Below, piece after piece: positions 7,323-16,662 of a stretch of 43,087 nucleotides of DNA (the first letter of the stretch is position 1; each line of letters starts with the position of its first letter). Position numbers and translations under genes: made by a program. The notes under the pieces were generated by a model. It had not been told where the DNA came from. It saw only the letters and a list, made by a program, of their open reading frames with translations, and did not search any database. The stretch spans positions 1 through 43,087 of the forward strand of contig CANQQY010000012.1 of NCBI GenBank assembly GCA_947626105.1, given 5' to 3'. This DNA comes from an uncultured Clostridia bacterium. GTDB taxonomy: Bacteria; Bacillota; Clostridia; Christensenellales; Borkfalkiaceae.

Positions 7323-8384
7323 ATGCTGAAACGGCTGGGTGAGATCGAAAAGAGATACGAAGAGCTGTCCTCGCTCCTCTCTTCGGGGGAGGCGCTCTCG
7401 GACATGGAGCGTTACAGACGCCTTGCAAAGGAAAGGGCGGAGACGGAAGAGATCGTCTCCGTCTTTCGCGTATACCGCAGTACGCAGGCGGAGATGGACG
7501 AGACGATGCGCGAGGCGGGGAAGGAGAGCGGGGAGATGAAACAGCTCCTCCTCGACGAATACTATGCCCTCAAAGAGAAGCTCGCCTCGCTCGAAACGCA
7601 GCTGAAAGTTTTGCTCCTTCCGAAGGACAAAAACGACGAGAGGAACTGTACGTTAGAGATCCGCGCGGGGGCGGGCGGCGAGGAAGCCGCGCTCTTCGCC
7701 TACGAACTCTACCGCATGTATATGGGCTACTGCGAAAAACACCGCTTTCAGTGGGACGTCGTCTCCCTCAACGAGACGGAGCTCGGCGGCGTGAAAGAGG
7801 CGATCGTCAACATCACGGGAAAGGACGCCTATAAGCGTCTGAAATACGAGAGCGGGGTGCACCGCGTGCAGCGGGTCCCCGAGACGGAGTCGCAGGGGCG
7901 GATCCACACTTCCACCTGTACCGTCGCCGTCCTTCCCGAGGCGGAGGACGTGGAAGTGAACATCGACGAAAAGGATATCCGCGTCGACCTCTTCCGAAGT
8001 TCGGGCGCGGGCGGGCAGAAGGTCAACAAAACGGAGACCGCTATCCGCATCACCCACTTCCCGACGGGGATCGTCGTCACCTGCCAGGACGAGCGCAGCC
8101 AGCTCAAAAATAAGGAAAAGGCCTTCCGCGTCCTCAAAGCACGGCTCTACGACTATTATAACAGCCGCGCCGCGGGTGCGGAGGCGGCAAACAGGAAGAG
8201 CCTCGTCGGCACGGGGGACAGGAGCGAGCGTATCCGCACCTACAACTTCCCCCAGAGCCGCATCACCGACCACAGGATCGGGCTCTCTCTGCACGAGATG
8301 GAAAGTTTCCTCTCGGGCGACCTCGACGGGATGATCGACGCCCTCGCCCGCCGCGAGACGGAACTGAAACTTTCGGGGGAGTGA
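7323..8384 (+). CDS. prfA: Peptide chain release factor 1
   Basis: A 353-residue class I release factor that reads UAA and UAG. The GGQ catalytic motif (SSGAGGQKVNKTETAIR) and the codon-recognition tripeptide P-E-T in RVQRVPETESQGR identify RF1 rather than RF2. The usual N-terminal helical domain and the C-terminal YNFPQSRITDHR segment are present. The ATG lies 2 bp past the PrmC stop. The open frame runs upstream of it, but that part overlaps PrmC. No terminator with a T run follows; the next gene has its own promoter. Confidence 0.97.
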   Translation: MLKRLGEIEKRYEELSSLLSSGEALSDMERYRRLAKERAETEEIVSVFRVYRSTQAEMDETMREAGKESGEMKQLLLDEYYALKEKLASLETQLKVLLLPKDKNDERNCTLEIRAGAGGEEAALFAYELYRMYMGYCEKHRFQWDVVSLNETELGGVKEAIVNITGKDAYKRLKYESGVHRVQRVPETESQGRIHTSTCTVAVLPEAEDVEVNIDEKDIRVDLFRSSGAGGQKVNKTETAIRITHFPTGIVVTCQDERSQLKNKEKAFRVLKARLYDYYNSRAAGAEAANRKSLVGTGDRSERIRTYNFPQSRITDHRIGLSLHEMESFLSGDLDGMIDALARRETELKLSGE

Positions 8385-8427
8385 GGAACTTCCGAAAAAT
8401 ATTTTTGCGCAAATTTTCGCAAACCAC

Positions 8428-8456
8428 TTGAAAAATGCGCGGAAACTTGGTAGAAT
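8428..8456 (+). promoter_or_regulatory. Promoter of the small P-loop gene
   Basis: TTGAAA (8428-8433), 17-bp spacer, TAGAAT (8451-8456). The leader is about 38 nt. Confidence 0.75.
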
Positions 8457-8499
8457 AGAAAATGTTAAAATATGTCGCCGAAAGGCACGGGAGGACATC

Positions 8500-8907
8500 A
8501 TGATTTCCATTATTTGCGGCCCCAAGGGCAGCGGAAAGACAAAGCGGATCATCGAAGCGGCAAATTCCGCCGTCGAGACGGCAAAGGGACACCTCGTTTT
8601 TATTACCGATACAAAGAGATACATGTATGACTTAAAGCGCGACATTCGCTTTATCGACGTGAGCGATTACTCCGTCGCGGGCGTCGACGCGCTCAGCGGG
8701 TTCATCCGCGGCGTCATCGCAGGCTCTTACGATAACGAATACATCTTCCTCGACGGCGTGGCACGCGTCGCGGGAAAAGAACTTTCGGACATGGCGTCCT
8801 TCTTCTTCCTTCTTGAAAAGATCGCAGAACTCCGCGATGTGAAGCTCTATATCACATGCAGCTGTGCGGAAGAGGAACTGCCCGATTTCATCAAGAAGTA
8901 TCTGTAA
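8500..8907 (+). CDS. Small P-loop ATPase-like protein
   Basis: A 135-residue protein beginning ISIICGPKGSGKT, a Walker A motif at residues 7-14. A hydrophobic strand ending in Asp (EYIFLDGVAR) is a plausible Walker B. The rest matches the compact uncharacterised ATP-binding proteins common in Clostridia, sometimes auto-annotated as twitching-motility or AAA proteins; I recall the family but no established function. The start at 8500 has GGGAGG 6 nt upstream and puts the P-loop at the N-terminus; the longer open frame from 8428 begins inside the promoter. It has its own promoter and terminator. Confidence 0.85.
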   Translation: MISIICGPKGSGKTKRIIEAANSAVETAKGHLVFITDTKRYMYDLKRDIRFIDVSDYSVAGVDALSGFIRGVIAGSYDNEYIFLDGVARVAGKELSDMASFFFLLEKIAELRDVKLYITCSCAEEELPDFIKKYL

Positions 8908-8914
8908 AACATAA

Positions 8915-8940
8915 GACCTCCCCTTGCGGGAGGCTCTTTT
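8915..8940 (+). terminator. Terminator after the P-loop gene
   Basis: CCTCCC (8918-8923) and GGGAGG (8928-8933) form a short stem followed by CTCTTTT. A second 8-bp stem, TTTCCGCC/GGCGGAAA (8952-8976), lies between it and thrC and may protect or regulate the thrC leader. Confidence 0.6.
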
Positions 8941-8988
8941 GAATGAAAAGATTTCCGCCTTTCTGCGGGGCGGAAAAACGAGGCATAT

Positions 8989-10485
8989 ATGAAATTTATC
9001 AGCACGCGCGGGGGAGACGCGGTCACGGGCGCACAGGCGGTCGTGCAGGGGATCGCGGAAAACGGCGGTCTCTTCGTCCCCGAAGTTTTCCCCTCCGTCA
9101 CGGAAGAAGAGATGGAGGCGCTTCTCGGCATGGATTATGCGGAGCGCGCCGCCCTTCTTCTTTCCAAATACTTTGACGACTACGGCGAAGAGGGCTTGAA
9201 AGAGGCCTTGAAAGAGGCGTATGCGCAGTTTGACGGCGGAGACCCCGCCCCGCTTTTGCGCATGGATAACGGCATGTATATGCTCGAACTCTTCCACGGG
9301 CCGACCTGCGCCTTCAAGGATATCGCCCTCACCGTCCTTCCCTATCTTCTGCGGACGGGGTGCGACATGCTGGGGATCAAGGAAGAGATCCTCATCCTGA
9401 CGGCGACGAGCGGGGATACGGGTAAGGCCGCGCTCGAGGGCTTCCGCGACAAGGCGGGGGTCAAGATCGCCGTGTTCTACCCCGAGGACGGCGTCTCCAA
9501 GATGCAAAAATTGCAGATGTGCACGACGGACGGGGAGAACGTGGACGTCGTCGCCGTGCACGGCAACTTCGACGACTGCCAGACGGCGGTCAAGAAGATC
9601 ATGAACAGCGAGACCTGCCGTGCCGAGCTCAAAGAGAAGGGGTATCTGCTCTCTTCGGCAAATTCCATCAACATCGGGCGGCTCCTGCCGCAGATCGTCT
9701 ATTATTTTTCCGCCTATTGCGACCTCGTGAACGCCGAGCAGATCAAGATGGGGGAGAAGGTCAATTTTGCGGTGCCGACGGGCAATTTCGGCAATATTCT
9801 TGCGGGGTACTATGCAAAGCGCATGGGGCTTCCCGTCGGGACGCTCGTGTGCGCGTCCAATAAGAATTGTGTGCTCACGGACTTCTTCAAAACGGGCAGT
9901 TATGTTGTTGCGAAACGCCCGCTTTTCCGCACCATGTCGCCGTCCATGGATATCCTCGTCTCGTCCAATTTGGAGCGGCTCATCTTCGAGCTCTCGGGAC
10001 GGGACGCCGCCCTCACGGCAGAACGCATGCGCTCCCTTGCCGAGACGGGGAAGTACTCCGTCCGCGCGGAGGAGATGAAAGAGCTTCGTTCGCTCTTCTA
10101 TGCGGGATGCACCAACGACGCCGATACGGTGGAGTGCATGTACGACTTCTTTATGGATTACGGCTATCCCATGGATACGCACACGGGGGTCGCGATGAGC
10201 GTCGCCCAGCGCTTCGAGGCGGCAGTTGAAGAGGACAAAGACGCCGAAAAATATCCCACGGTCGTCATCTCCACGGCAAGTCCCTATAAATTCCCGCAGG
10301 ACGTTCTGTATGCCCTGACGGGGAACGACGTGAAGGATTCCTTTAAGGGCGTCAAGCGCATCCATCTTCTGACGGCGATGAAGGTGCCCGAATGTCTCAA
10401 AGCGATCCGCTACAAGCCGCCCCGTTTCAAGACGGTCGTCTCCGCGGATAAGATCTACGACGAAGTAAAAAAGTTCCTCGGTTGA
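8989..10485 (+). CDS. thrC: Threonine synthase
   Basis: A 498-residue PLP-dependent enzyme converting O-phosphohomoserine to threonine. It belongs to the long ThrC class starting with the typical MKFISTRGG and NGGLFVPE. The PLP lysine lies in GPTCAFKDIAL (about residue 110), and the phosphate-binding region is TATSGDTGKAALEGF. The C-terminal ends on the expected VKKFLG-type helix. GAGG lies just upstream of the ATG. No good promoter is seen in the 48 bp after the preceding terminator, so it may depend on read-through. A strong terminator follows. Confidence 0.96.
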   Translation: MKFISTRGGDAVTGAQAVVQGIAENGGLFVPEVFPSVTEEEMEALLGMDYAERAALLLSKYFDDYGEEGLKEALKEAYAQFDGGDPAPLLRMDNGMYMLELFHGPTCAFKDIALTVLPYLLRTGCDMLGIKEEILILTATSGDTGKAALEGFRDKAGVKIAVFYPEDGVSKMQKLQMCTTDGENVDVVAVHGNFDDCQTAVKKIMNSETCRAELKEKGYLLSSANSINIGRLLPQIVYYFSAYCDLVNAEQIKMGEKVNFAVPTGNFGNILAGYYAKRMGLPVGTLVCASNKNCVLTDFFKTGSYVVAKRPLFRTMSPSMDILVSSNLERLIFELSGRDAALTAERMRSLAETGKYSVRAEEMKELRSLFYAGCTNDADTVECMYDFFMDYGYPMDTHTGVAMSVAQRFEAAVEEDKDAEKYPTVVISTASPYKFPQDVLYALTGNDVKDSFKGVKRIHLLTAMKVPECLKAIRYKPPRFKTVVSADKIYDEVKKFLG

Positions 10486-10505
10486 GAAAAAATGTGAATT
10501 GATTG

Positions 10506-10538
10506 ATCTCCCGCACCGATTGGCGCGGGAGATTTTTT
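10506..10538 (+). terminator. Terminator after thrC
   Basis: ATCTCCCGC (10506-10514) pairs with GCGGGAGAT (10525-10533), followed by TTTTTT. Confidence 0.9.
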
Positions 10539-10550
10539 GTGTGGGGGGCG

Positions 10551-10716
10551 GCGTCATCCTGAGCCGTTTTACCGCGTCATCCTGAGACAGTGATATGTAC
10601 GGAGTCCGAAACGTAATTCCCGAAGGATCCCGAAGAACGGAGTCCGAATTTTCATCCTCGGGATTCTTTGCTACGCTCAGAATGACGCGGGGACGCGGGG
10701 ACGCGGGGACGCGGGG
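10551..10716. repeat. GTCATYCTGA palindromic repeat plus 8-bp tandem repeat
   Basis: The stretch begins GCGTCATCCTGAG and ends with the reverse complement CTCAGAATGACGC. Nested arms include GATCCCGA/TCGGGATT and GGAGTCCGAA. Related elements lie at 29567, 32401, 35488 and 36998, and inside rseP. It runs into four copies of ACGCGGGG (10685-10716). Bases 10717-10893 hold a G/C hairpin and AT-rich promoter DNA, with no gene. Confidence 0.75.
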
Positions 10717-10893
10717 GAGCCGAGGGAGCGAGGCAAGGGAAGGCCGCCCCCTTCAAAGGGGGCAGCTGCCCCCAATTACGGGATACAGCAATGCGTTTTG
10801 GCAAAGATTGAAAATTATACATAAAAATATTATAATATCGAAGAAATTTCAAAATTCCTTGCATATTTATTCCGATTATGCCTGTAAAAATTG

Positions 10894-10923
10894 TTGACAT
10901 CATAAGAGCTCGTTTGATAAAAT
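10894..10923 (+). promoter_or_regulatory. Promoter of the first giant lipoprotein
   Basis: TTGACA (10894-10899), 18-bp spacer, TAAAAT (10918-10923). The leader to the ATG at 11007 is about 77 nt. Confidence 0.75.
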
Positions 10924-11006
10924 AATAATATCATTCTATCATAGTGAGCGATTTTATATCTAAATCACTTCTCATGATGGAAGAAATAAATGTCAGGAGT
11001 TGCAGT

Positions 11007-14000
11007 ATGAAAAATGTCAGGAAAATACTCATTACTGCTCTCGGTGTAATGCTCCTTGTCTGTTTGGGACTCTTCGCCGCCGCGTGCGATGACGGCGACG
11101 AACCCGCTCCCGCGGAAAATGTTTATTACACCGTCACGGTAGCCGAGTATGACGCAGCGCAGGGGACAGTTACTCTGGATCCCGCGGCACAGGACGGCAA
11201 ATATGAGGAGAATACCTCCGTTACCGTCACGGCCACGCCGAATGCGGACTATGAGGTCGAAGCCGTCAAAGCAAACGGGTCGGCGCTCACCGCAAACGGC
11301 GAAGGCAAGTACGTCTTTACAGTGAGCGGGGACACGACGGTCGCCGTTACCTTCAAGGCAAAGACGGTCACTCCGCCTCCCGTAGACGAAAAGGTGAACG
11401 TTACCGTCACCTGCGGCTCGGAAGGGAGCTACACGCTCGATCCCGCACCCGTGGACGGGAAAGTCGCAAAGGGCGCGTCCGTCACCCTTACAGTCACACC
11501 TGCCGAAAACTATGAAGTCGATTCCGTCAAGGTAAACAATTCCGCGGTCGAACTCCAAGAGGGGAACACGTACACCTTCACGGCGGACGCGGACACGACG
11601 GTCGAGATCACCTTCAAGGAAGTGATTCCCGCTCCGACCTATACGGTGACATACGCATTGGGCGATCATGTCGCCGCGGGCGCGGCTGTTCCTCCCGCAG
11701 CGGAGGCGACCGAGGCAAACGAATACAAGGTCACGCTTCCCGCAGCGCCCCAAGGTGCCGTTGGCTATCGGTTCGTCGGCTGGCAGGTGGGCGGAGAGAC
11801 GGAGGACGCCGAAGCGCAGATCACCGTCTCCGAAAGCATCACCGTTACCGCTGTCTGGGAAGAGAAGAACTTCAATCAGTATTCCGATGTTCCCGTGGGG
11901 ACCTGGGGGACTGTGCTTCCCCGGAACTATACCCTTACGAAGGGTGACGCCGTCATTTTCAGCGGTTCATTCACTGAAAAGGCTACGACCGACGTCTATC
12001 AGGGAATCGTGACGCAGGTCTTTGCGGGCGGCAATGTCGAGAGCGGCGCCTATTACTTCTTCCGTCCCGATTGCCCGGCACGGTACGCGGAGAGCGCATG
12101 GAAATATTGGGATAATAGCGGTTGCACGTGGTCTACGCCCGAATGGAATGGCGAAAGCTATCAAGCCCTGACCGAAGGAAGCGTTGTCGTCACGGTCGCG
12201 CTTAGTGACGCGGGCGTTCTCACGGTAGAGGTCGCCTTCACGGGCACAACGTATAGCTATACCAACCTTTATACGGTCTCTGCGCCGATGGAGAGCGCAT
12301 TGATCTTCTTCGCGGCGGACGGCTGCACGCCCGCGGCGGCTTCCGTGAAGCACTATACGGAGTCCGAACCCGTCGAGTACGTTTCGCTCACGCTCACCTA
12401 TGAAGCGGAGCAGGGCAGCGTTGTGCTCGAACCCGCGCCCGTGAACGGAGAGGTCGTGAAGGGCACATCCGTTACCCTTACGGTCAACCCTGCCGCAAAT
12501 TATGAGGTCGAATCCGTCGAAGTGAACAGCTCCGCGGTCGAGCTCGAAGAAGGGAACACGTACACCTTCAACGCGGACATGGATACCGCAATTTCCGTCA
12601 CGTTCAAATTAAAGCAGGTCTCTCTCACCGTGGATTATGAAGCGGAGCAGGGCAGCGTGACGTCTGATTCTCTTACCGAGGACGGCAAGGTCGCGAGCGG
12701 GACGGAAGTCACCCTCACGATCGAGCCCGCATATGGGTATGAGATCGTCTCCGTCACAGTAAACGGGGACGACGTCACCGATCAGCTCGAAGAGATCTTG
12801 CTCCTTCCCGACCGTCCCGAACTCAACCAGCGCGACCATTCGCCCAAGCGCACCCTCGCTCTCGGGGCAGTCACCGCGGAGACCGAGGTCGCCGTCACCT
12901 TCCAACAGGCGACGCATAAGATCACGCTCAATATTGAGGGCCCCGGCTCCTGCGAACTGTATGATTCGACCGTTTCCCTTGCGGAGCAGACCGAGCTCAA
13001 AAACCTCACCGCCGTTCCCTCGGCAACGAAGGTGCATGCCGTCGTCACTTGTGAGTCGTATGTGACTGCGGAATTCCATGTAAACGACGGAACGAGGGAT
13101 CTCAAAATGAGCATCGTTTCGGGGAATACCTATTTCTGGGTCGTCGACAAAGATCTGACGGTCACCGTCACCTTTACGGTCGACCGCGAAAAGGCGCCCC
13201 AGCATAACGTCACCGTGACGGGCGGCGAAAACGGCAGCTATACGCTCACGCCCAAGGGCGGCTTCCCTCTCGAGGAAGGCGTCTTCTACGGCGAGGGCGA
13301 GGCGACCATTACGCTGACCCCCGATACGGCCACGGATACATACATCATCGACGCACTCAAGATCAAGTACGGCGGTTCCGAGGAGACGGACGTCACGGCA
13401 GACCTCGTGAACGGCAGCTATACCTTCCCCGTGACGGGCGATGTGGAGCTTGTTGTCTCCTTCAAGAAGTTCGAGGCGGTAACGCCGGCCACCGCATACA
13501 ACGGGATATGGAATTGCACCGTCAAGGGTGAAAGCAGCACGATCAGCCTTTCTATTCAGGTGTCGAGAACGTCGATCCTGATCAAAGAAGGTGGGATCAC
13601 GCAGATTACGGGAAAGCCGTATACGGCGACGCTCGGATACACCGTCTATGTTGAAGGCGGCGAGGATAGCTATGTGATCTACCTTGTCCCGGGTCTCAAC
13701 AACAAAGTCCTTTCCCTCACCCTTAATGGGGACAGCGTGACGTATTATCTCAAGAGCGGCACCGCCTCTGCTGCCGATGCGACGATCGAAGAATCCGAGA
13801 GCCTCTATGACTCCTCTTGGTACGGCGGCGCGGCGAGCATGCCCATCAAATTTGAGTTCGGCAAGGTGAATATCGACGGCGTAGAGGCAACGCGCCTTGC
13901 GAAGAGCGTAACGGAAGAGGGTATCGTCTACACCGTCTATGCGAACGGCGGCCTCTATCAGCTCATCTGGACCGAGGAAGGCGATTCGCTCGTCCTGCAT

Positions 14001-14831
14001 CCCTATGGCAAGAGTATGGTAGATGACGTTCCGTACACCCGCGAGACGCCCCCCGATCCTACTCCCGTTCCCCAGTATGCGGGCACGTACTCCAACAACG
14101 AGCATACTGTCGTCATCGATGCGGAAGGAAAATTCAGCTTCGACGGGACCGACCGTAATCTCTACTACGAGGCTCAGACGAGAGACTATTACTTCAAGAC
14201 TTCAACGATGGAATACACCGTACAATTTACCTCGAGCGGCATGAAGATCTTCAATGCAGCTGCGAAGGTGGACTGGACGCTGAATAAGATCGAAGAGGGC
14301 ACGGCGCAGTACACCCTCACCGTCAACTGCGAAAACGGAACGGTTGCATACAGTGCCAAGAATGCGGAAATGAAGTATTGGGCTGGCTCCTCTGTGACCA
14401 TCACCATAACGGCCAACAAGCACTTTGAGGTGGAAAAAATCACCGTGAACAGCGAGGATAAGACGTTTACCAACAACGGGGGAACGGTCACGATCACCGT
14501 CACCATGGATGCGGACACCACCGTCGATGTCACCTTCAAGGAACTCAAAGAGGAGAACCTTCTCAGCGATCTGTATATCGGCGTCTACACGTACGGAAAC
14601 ACGACAGTCACCATTACGGAGACCGGCGTCACGGTTTCAGATACTTCCTGGAGCTTGACTGTAAAATTTACCGACGCCCAGATCACCCACACGGGCGAAG
14701 GGCAGTTTACGCTCCAAAACGGGAACAGAAAGTTCACCTTCACATTTACAGAAGAAAACACGAAGTTGAAGGTGACCGATCCCAACTGGGCAATGGGCGG
14801 CAGCACCAAAACCCTCACAAAACAGCCTTAA
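11007..14831 (+). CDS. Giant surface lipoprotein with bacterial beta repeats
   Basis: A 1274-residue exported lipoprotein. The signal peptide has a KNVRK basic start and hydrophobic core, with lipobox FAAAC giving Cys27 as the lipidated residue. The start at 11007 has a CAGGAG site; the longer frame from 10944 does not. The body is a string of about 70-residue modules of the form TLTYEAEQGSV...G..VTLT..P..NYEVESV.VN...TFTADADTTVEITFK, resembling divergent InlB B-repeat (Flg_new_2-type) modules. About six to seven copies lie near residues 35-110, 125-205, 465-535, 540-630, 735-815 and 1110-1180, with one InlB-like module near 210-285. Non-repetitive beta-rich domains lie between (about 290-460 and 825-1100). 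There is no sortase signal or catalytic motif. An adhesin or glycan-binding role is an inference. Confidence 0.88.
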   Translation: MKNVRKILITALGVMLLVCLGLFAAACDDGDEPAPAENVYYTVTVAEYDAAQGTVTLDPAAQDGKYEENTSVTVTATPNADYEVEAVKANGSALTANGEGKYVFTVSGDTTVAVTFKAKTVTPPPVDEKVNVTVTCGSEGSYTLDPAPVDGKVAKGASVTLTVTPAENYEVDSVKVNNSAVELQEGNTYTFTADADTTVEITFKEVIPAPTYTVTYALGDHVAAGAAVPPAAEATEANEYKVTLPAAPQGAVGYRFVGWQVGGETEDAEAQITVSESITVTAVWEEKNFNQYSDVPVGTWGTVLPRNYTLTKGDAVIFSGSFTEKATTDVYQGIVTQVFAGGNVESGAYYFFRPDCPARYAESAWKYWDNSGCTWSTPEWNGESYQALTEGSVVVTVALSDAGVLTVEVAFTGTTYSYTNLYTVSAPMESALIFFAADGCTPAAASVKHYTESEPVEYVSLTLTYEAEQGSVVLEPAPVNGEVVKGTSVTLTVNPAANYEVESVEVNSSAVELEEGNTYTFNADMDTAISVTFKLKQVSLTVDYEAEQGSVTSDSLTEDGKVASGTEVTLTIEPAYGYEIVSVTVNGDDVTDQLEEILLLPDRPELNQRDHSPKRTLALGAVTAETEVAVTFQQATHKITLNIEGPGSCELYDSTVSLAEQTELKNLTAVPSATKVHAVVTCESYVTAEFHVNDGTRDLKMSIVSGNTYFWVVDKDLTVTVTFTVDREKAPQHNVTVTGGENGSYTLTPKGGFPLEEGVFYGEGEATITLTPDTATDTYIIDALKIKYGGSEETDVTADLVNGSYTFPVTGDVELVVSFKKFEAVTPATAYNGIWNCTVKGESSTISLSIQVSRTSILIKEGGITQITGKPYTATLGYTVYVEGGEDSYVIYLVPGLNNKVLSLTLNGDSVTYYLKSGTASAADATIEESESLYDSSWYGGAASMPIKFEFGKVNIDGVEATRLAKSVTEEGIVYTVYANGGLYQLIWTEEGDSLVLHPYGKSMVDDVPYTRETPPDPTPVPQYAGTYSNNEHTVVIDAEGKFSFDGTDRNLYYEAQTRDYYFKTSTMEYTVQFTSSGMKIFNAAAKVDWTLNKIEEGTAQYTLTVNCENGTVAYSAKNAEMKYWAGSSVTITITANKHFEVEKITVNSEDKTFTNNGGTVTITVTMDADTTVDVTFKELKEENLLSDLYIGVYTYGNTTVTITETGVTVSDTSWSLTVKFTDAQITHTGEGQFTLQNGNRKFTFTFTEENTKLKVTDPNWAMGGSTKTLTKQP

Positions 14832-14843
14832 CGGGCACATAAG

Positions 14844-14873
14844 AAAAACAGCGGCTTAGGCCGCTGTTTTTTT
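14844..14873 (+). terminator. Terminator after the first giant lipoprotein
   Basis: AAACAGCGGC (14846-14855) pairs with GCCGCTGTTT (14860-14869) across a TTAG loop, and a T run follows. The A run on the 5' side makes it potentially bidirectional. Confidence 0.92.
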
Positions 14874-14879
14874 AATATT

Positions 14880-15600
14880 CTTGCCTTCCCGCCCGCCGCT
14901 ACCCTGTCCTCATCCCGAGGCGAAGCCGAGCGGATCTCATAGACCCACGGGCGTTCGTACTTCAAATAAGATTCACTCGCCCCTTACGGGGACTCGGAAT
15001 GAGGGGGGCATGCCCCCTCCCGCCCCGCGCGCACGTTTTTTTGTTGTCGAAGCGCGGCACGAGCCCGCAAGGGCGAAGTAGGAGGGGGGTGGGCAAATGA
15101 TTCTGAATTATGCGTTCCTTATTTCTTGTCGCCCCTTGTAGGGGAGATGTCACGAGCTTGCGAGTGACAGAGGGGTTTCCGAAACCCCTTTCCCCTCACT
15201 ACGTTCGGGGACTTCCCCTAGAAGGGGCAGCGAGAACCCTATCCCCCGCTGCGCGGGTACTGTCTCATGCGGGTAGTTCCCCGCATTCGGTCAGCATTTG
15301 CCCGAAACATATGGGCAAATGCCAAGAAAATTTTGCGCCAAAGATTATCAATCTTTGGCAGAACTGCAAAATTTCCCCTAAGAGGAGAAGCAAGAAAACC
15401 TGCCCCTGTTTACGGGGGCGGTTGGCGCGCGAAGCGCGACAGGTGGGGGCGTCCCTGCTTCAACCCCCACCACCACAAGCGGCGGAGCCGCCCCCTTCAA
15501 AGGGGGCAGCTCCCTTGAAAGGGGTAGAGCCCCCCATCCGTCTTTGCTACGGGTTTTGACGCAAAAATGGGATTCGGCATTTTTCACCCTACTTTCGCGC
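14880..15600. repeat. Gene-free block of G/C-rich hairpin repeats before trpS
   Basis: About 720 bp without a supported gene. Bases 15118-15187 repeat the 409-470 sequence almost exactly. They are followed by CCCCTTTCCCC...GGGGACTTCCCC hairpins, a GGGCAAATG/CATATGGGCAAATGCC region, and an inverted pair ATTATCAATCTTTGGC/GCGCCAAAGATTATC around 15340. Open frames of 66-149 codons on both strands lack start signals and track the repeats. Confidence 0.6.
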
Positions 15601-15608
15601 TTGTAGCG

Positions 15609-15637
15609 TTGCTTTTTCCGTGAGAATATGGTATAAT
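15609..15637 (+). promoter_or_regulatory. Promoter of trpS
   Basis: TTGCTT (15609-15614), 17-bp spacer, TATAAT (15632-15637). The leader is only about 23 nt, too short for a T-box, so tryptophan control by a T-box is not supported. Confidence 0.78.
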
Positions 15638-15666
15638 TTTCCCGTATCGGAATTTTCGGAGCGATT

Positions 15667-16662
15667 ATGGAGAAAAAAGTCATTTATTCGGCGGTTCAGC
15701 CGAGCGGAAATCTTACGATCGGCAACTATCTCGGCGCGATCCGCAACTGGGTGAAGATGCAGGACGAATACGACTGCTATTACGCGGTCGCCAACATGCA
15801 CGCCATCACCGTGAAACAGGACCCGGCGGAGCTTCGGCGCCGTACGCTCGAGCTCGTCGCGCTCTATATTGCCTGCGGGCTCGATCCCGAAAAGTGCGCC
15901 CTCTACGTGCAGTCCAACGTGCCCCAGCATGCGGAGCTCACATGGGTGCTCAACACGATCGCATACGTTGGGGAATTGAGCCGCATGACGCAGTTCAAGG
16001 ATAAGTCCCAAAAGCATGCCGAAAATATCAACATGGGGCTCATGGATTATCCCGTGCTCATGGCGGCGGATATTCTCCTCTATCAGGCGCAGTATGTCCC
16101 CGTCGGGGCGGATCAGAAGCAGCACGTCGAGATCGCGCGCGACCTCGCCATCCGCTTCAATAACCGCTTCGGGGAGACCTTCACGGTGCCCGAACCGCTC
16201 ATTTTGAAGGGGGGCGCAAAGATCTGCTCTTTGCAGGAGCCCACGAAAAAGATGTCCAAATCGGATGAAAACGTCAACGCTTCCGTCTATCTTACGGACG
16301 ACCGCGACGCCGTCATCCGCAAGTTCAAACGCGCCGTCACGGACAGCGGCAACGAGGTGCGCGCCGCGGAGGACAAACCCGGCGTGACCAACCTTCTCAA
16401 TATCTATTGCGCCTTCAAGGGATGCACCGTCGAAGAGGCGGAAAAAGAGTTCGAGGGCAAGGGATACGGCGATTTCAAGCTCGCCGTCGGCGAAGCGGTC
16501 GCGGACGTCATCGGCCCCGTACAGGCGGAGCAAAAGCGGCTCCTTTCCGATAAGGCGTATCTTGCGGGCGTGCTCTCGGCGGGGGCGGAACGGGCCTATA
16601 AGACGGCGCGGCGGACGCTCTCCAAAGTCTACCGCAAAGTGGGATTTTATCAGGGGGAATAA
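15667..16662 (+). CDS. trpS: Tryptophanyl-tRNA synthetase
   Basis: A 331-residue class Ic synthetase charging tRNA-Trp. The HIGH-equivalent is in QPSGNLTIGNYLGA (residues 8-21) and the KMSKS loop is intact at residues 195-199. MDYPVLMAADILLY and VPVGADQKQH are the tryptophan and dimer-interface signatures. The length matches bacterial TrpRS. The ATG follows a GGAG site, and the stop overlaps the next ATG by one base (TAATG), so the following DUF5685 gene is co-translated. Confidence 0.97.
   Translation: MEKKVIYSAVQPSGNLTIGNYLGAIRNWVKMQDEYDCYYAVANMHAITVKQDPAELRRRTLELVALYIACGLDPEKCALYVQSNVPQHAELTWVLNTIAYVGELSRMTQFKDKSQKHAENINMGLMDYPVLMAADILLYQAQYVPVGADQKQHVEIARDLAIRFNNRFGETFTVPEPLILKGGAKICSLQEPTKKMSKSDENVNASVYLTDDRDAVIRKFKRAVTDSGNEVRAAEDKPGVTNLLNIYCAFKGCTVEEAEKEFEGKGYGDFKLAVGEAVADVIGPVQAEQKRLLSDKAYLAGVLSAGAERAYKTARRTLSKVYRKVGFYQGE

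Noticed and set aside
5860-7428. 522-codon minus-strand open frame over the DUF1385-PrmC gene
   Set aside because: Antisense shadow of a GC-rich gene with clear domains on the plus strand.
8632-10557. 641-codon minus-strand open frame over thrC and the P-loop gene
   Set aside because: It lies opposite two well-supported genes. Its His/Arg/Asp-rich composition is typical of antisense reading of GC-rich genes, and no family is recognised.
14880-15600. Possible RNA gene or small ORFs in the long gap before trpS
   Set aside because: All structure seen belongs to repeat hairpins also found elsewhere. No tRNA cloverleaf or start signal was found.
15637-15667. T-box riboswitch before trpS
   Set aside because: The promoter leaves only about 23 nt of leader, and no specifier loop or AGGGUGGNACCGCG-like antiterminator is present.
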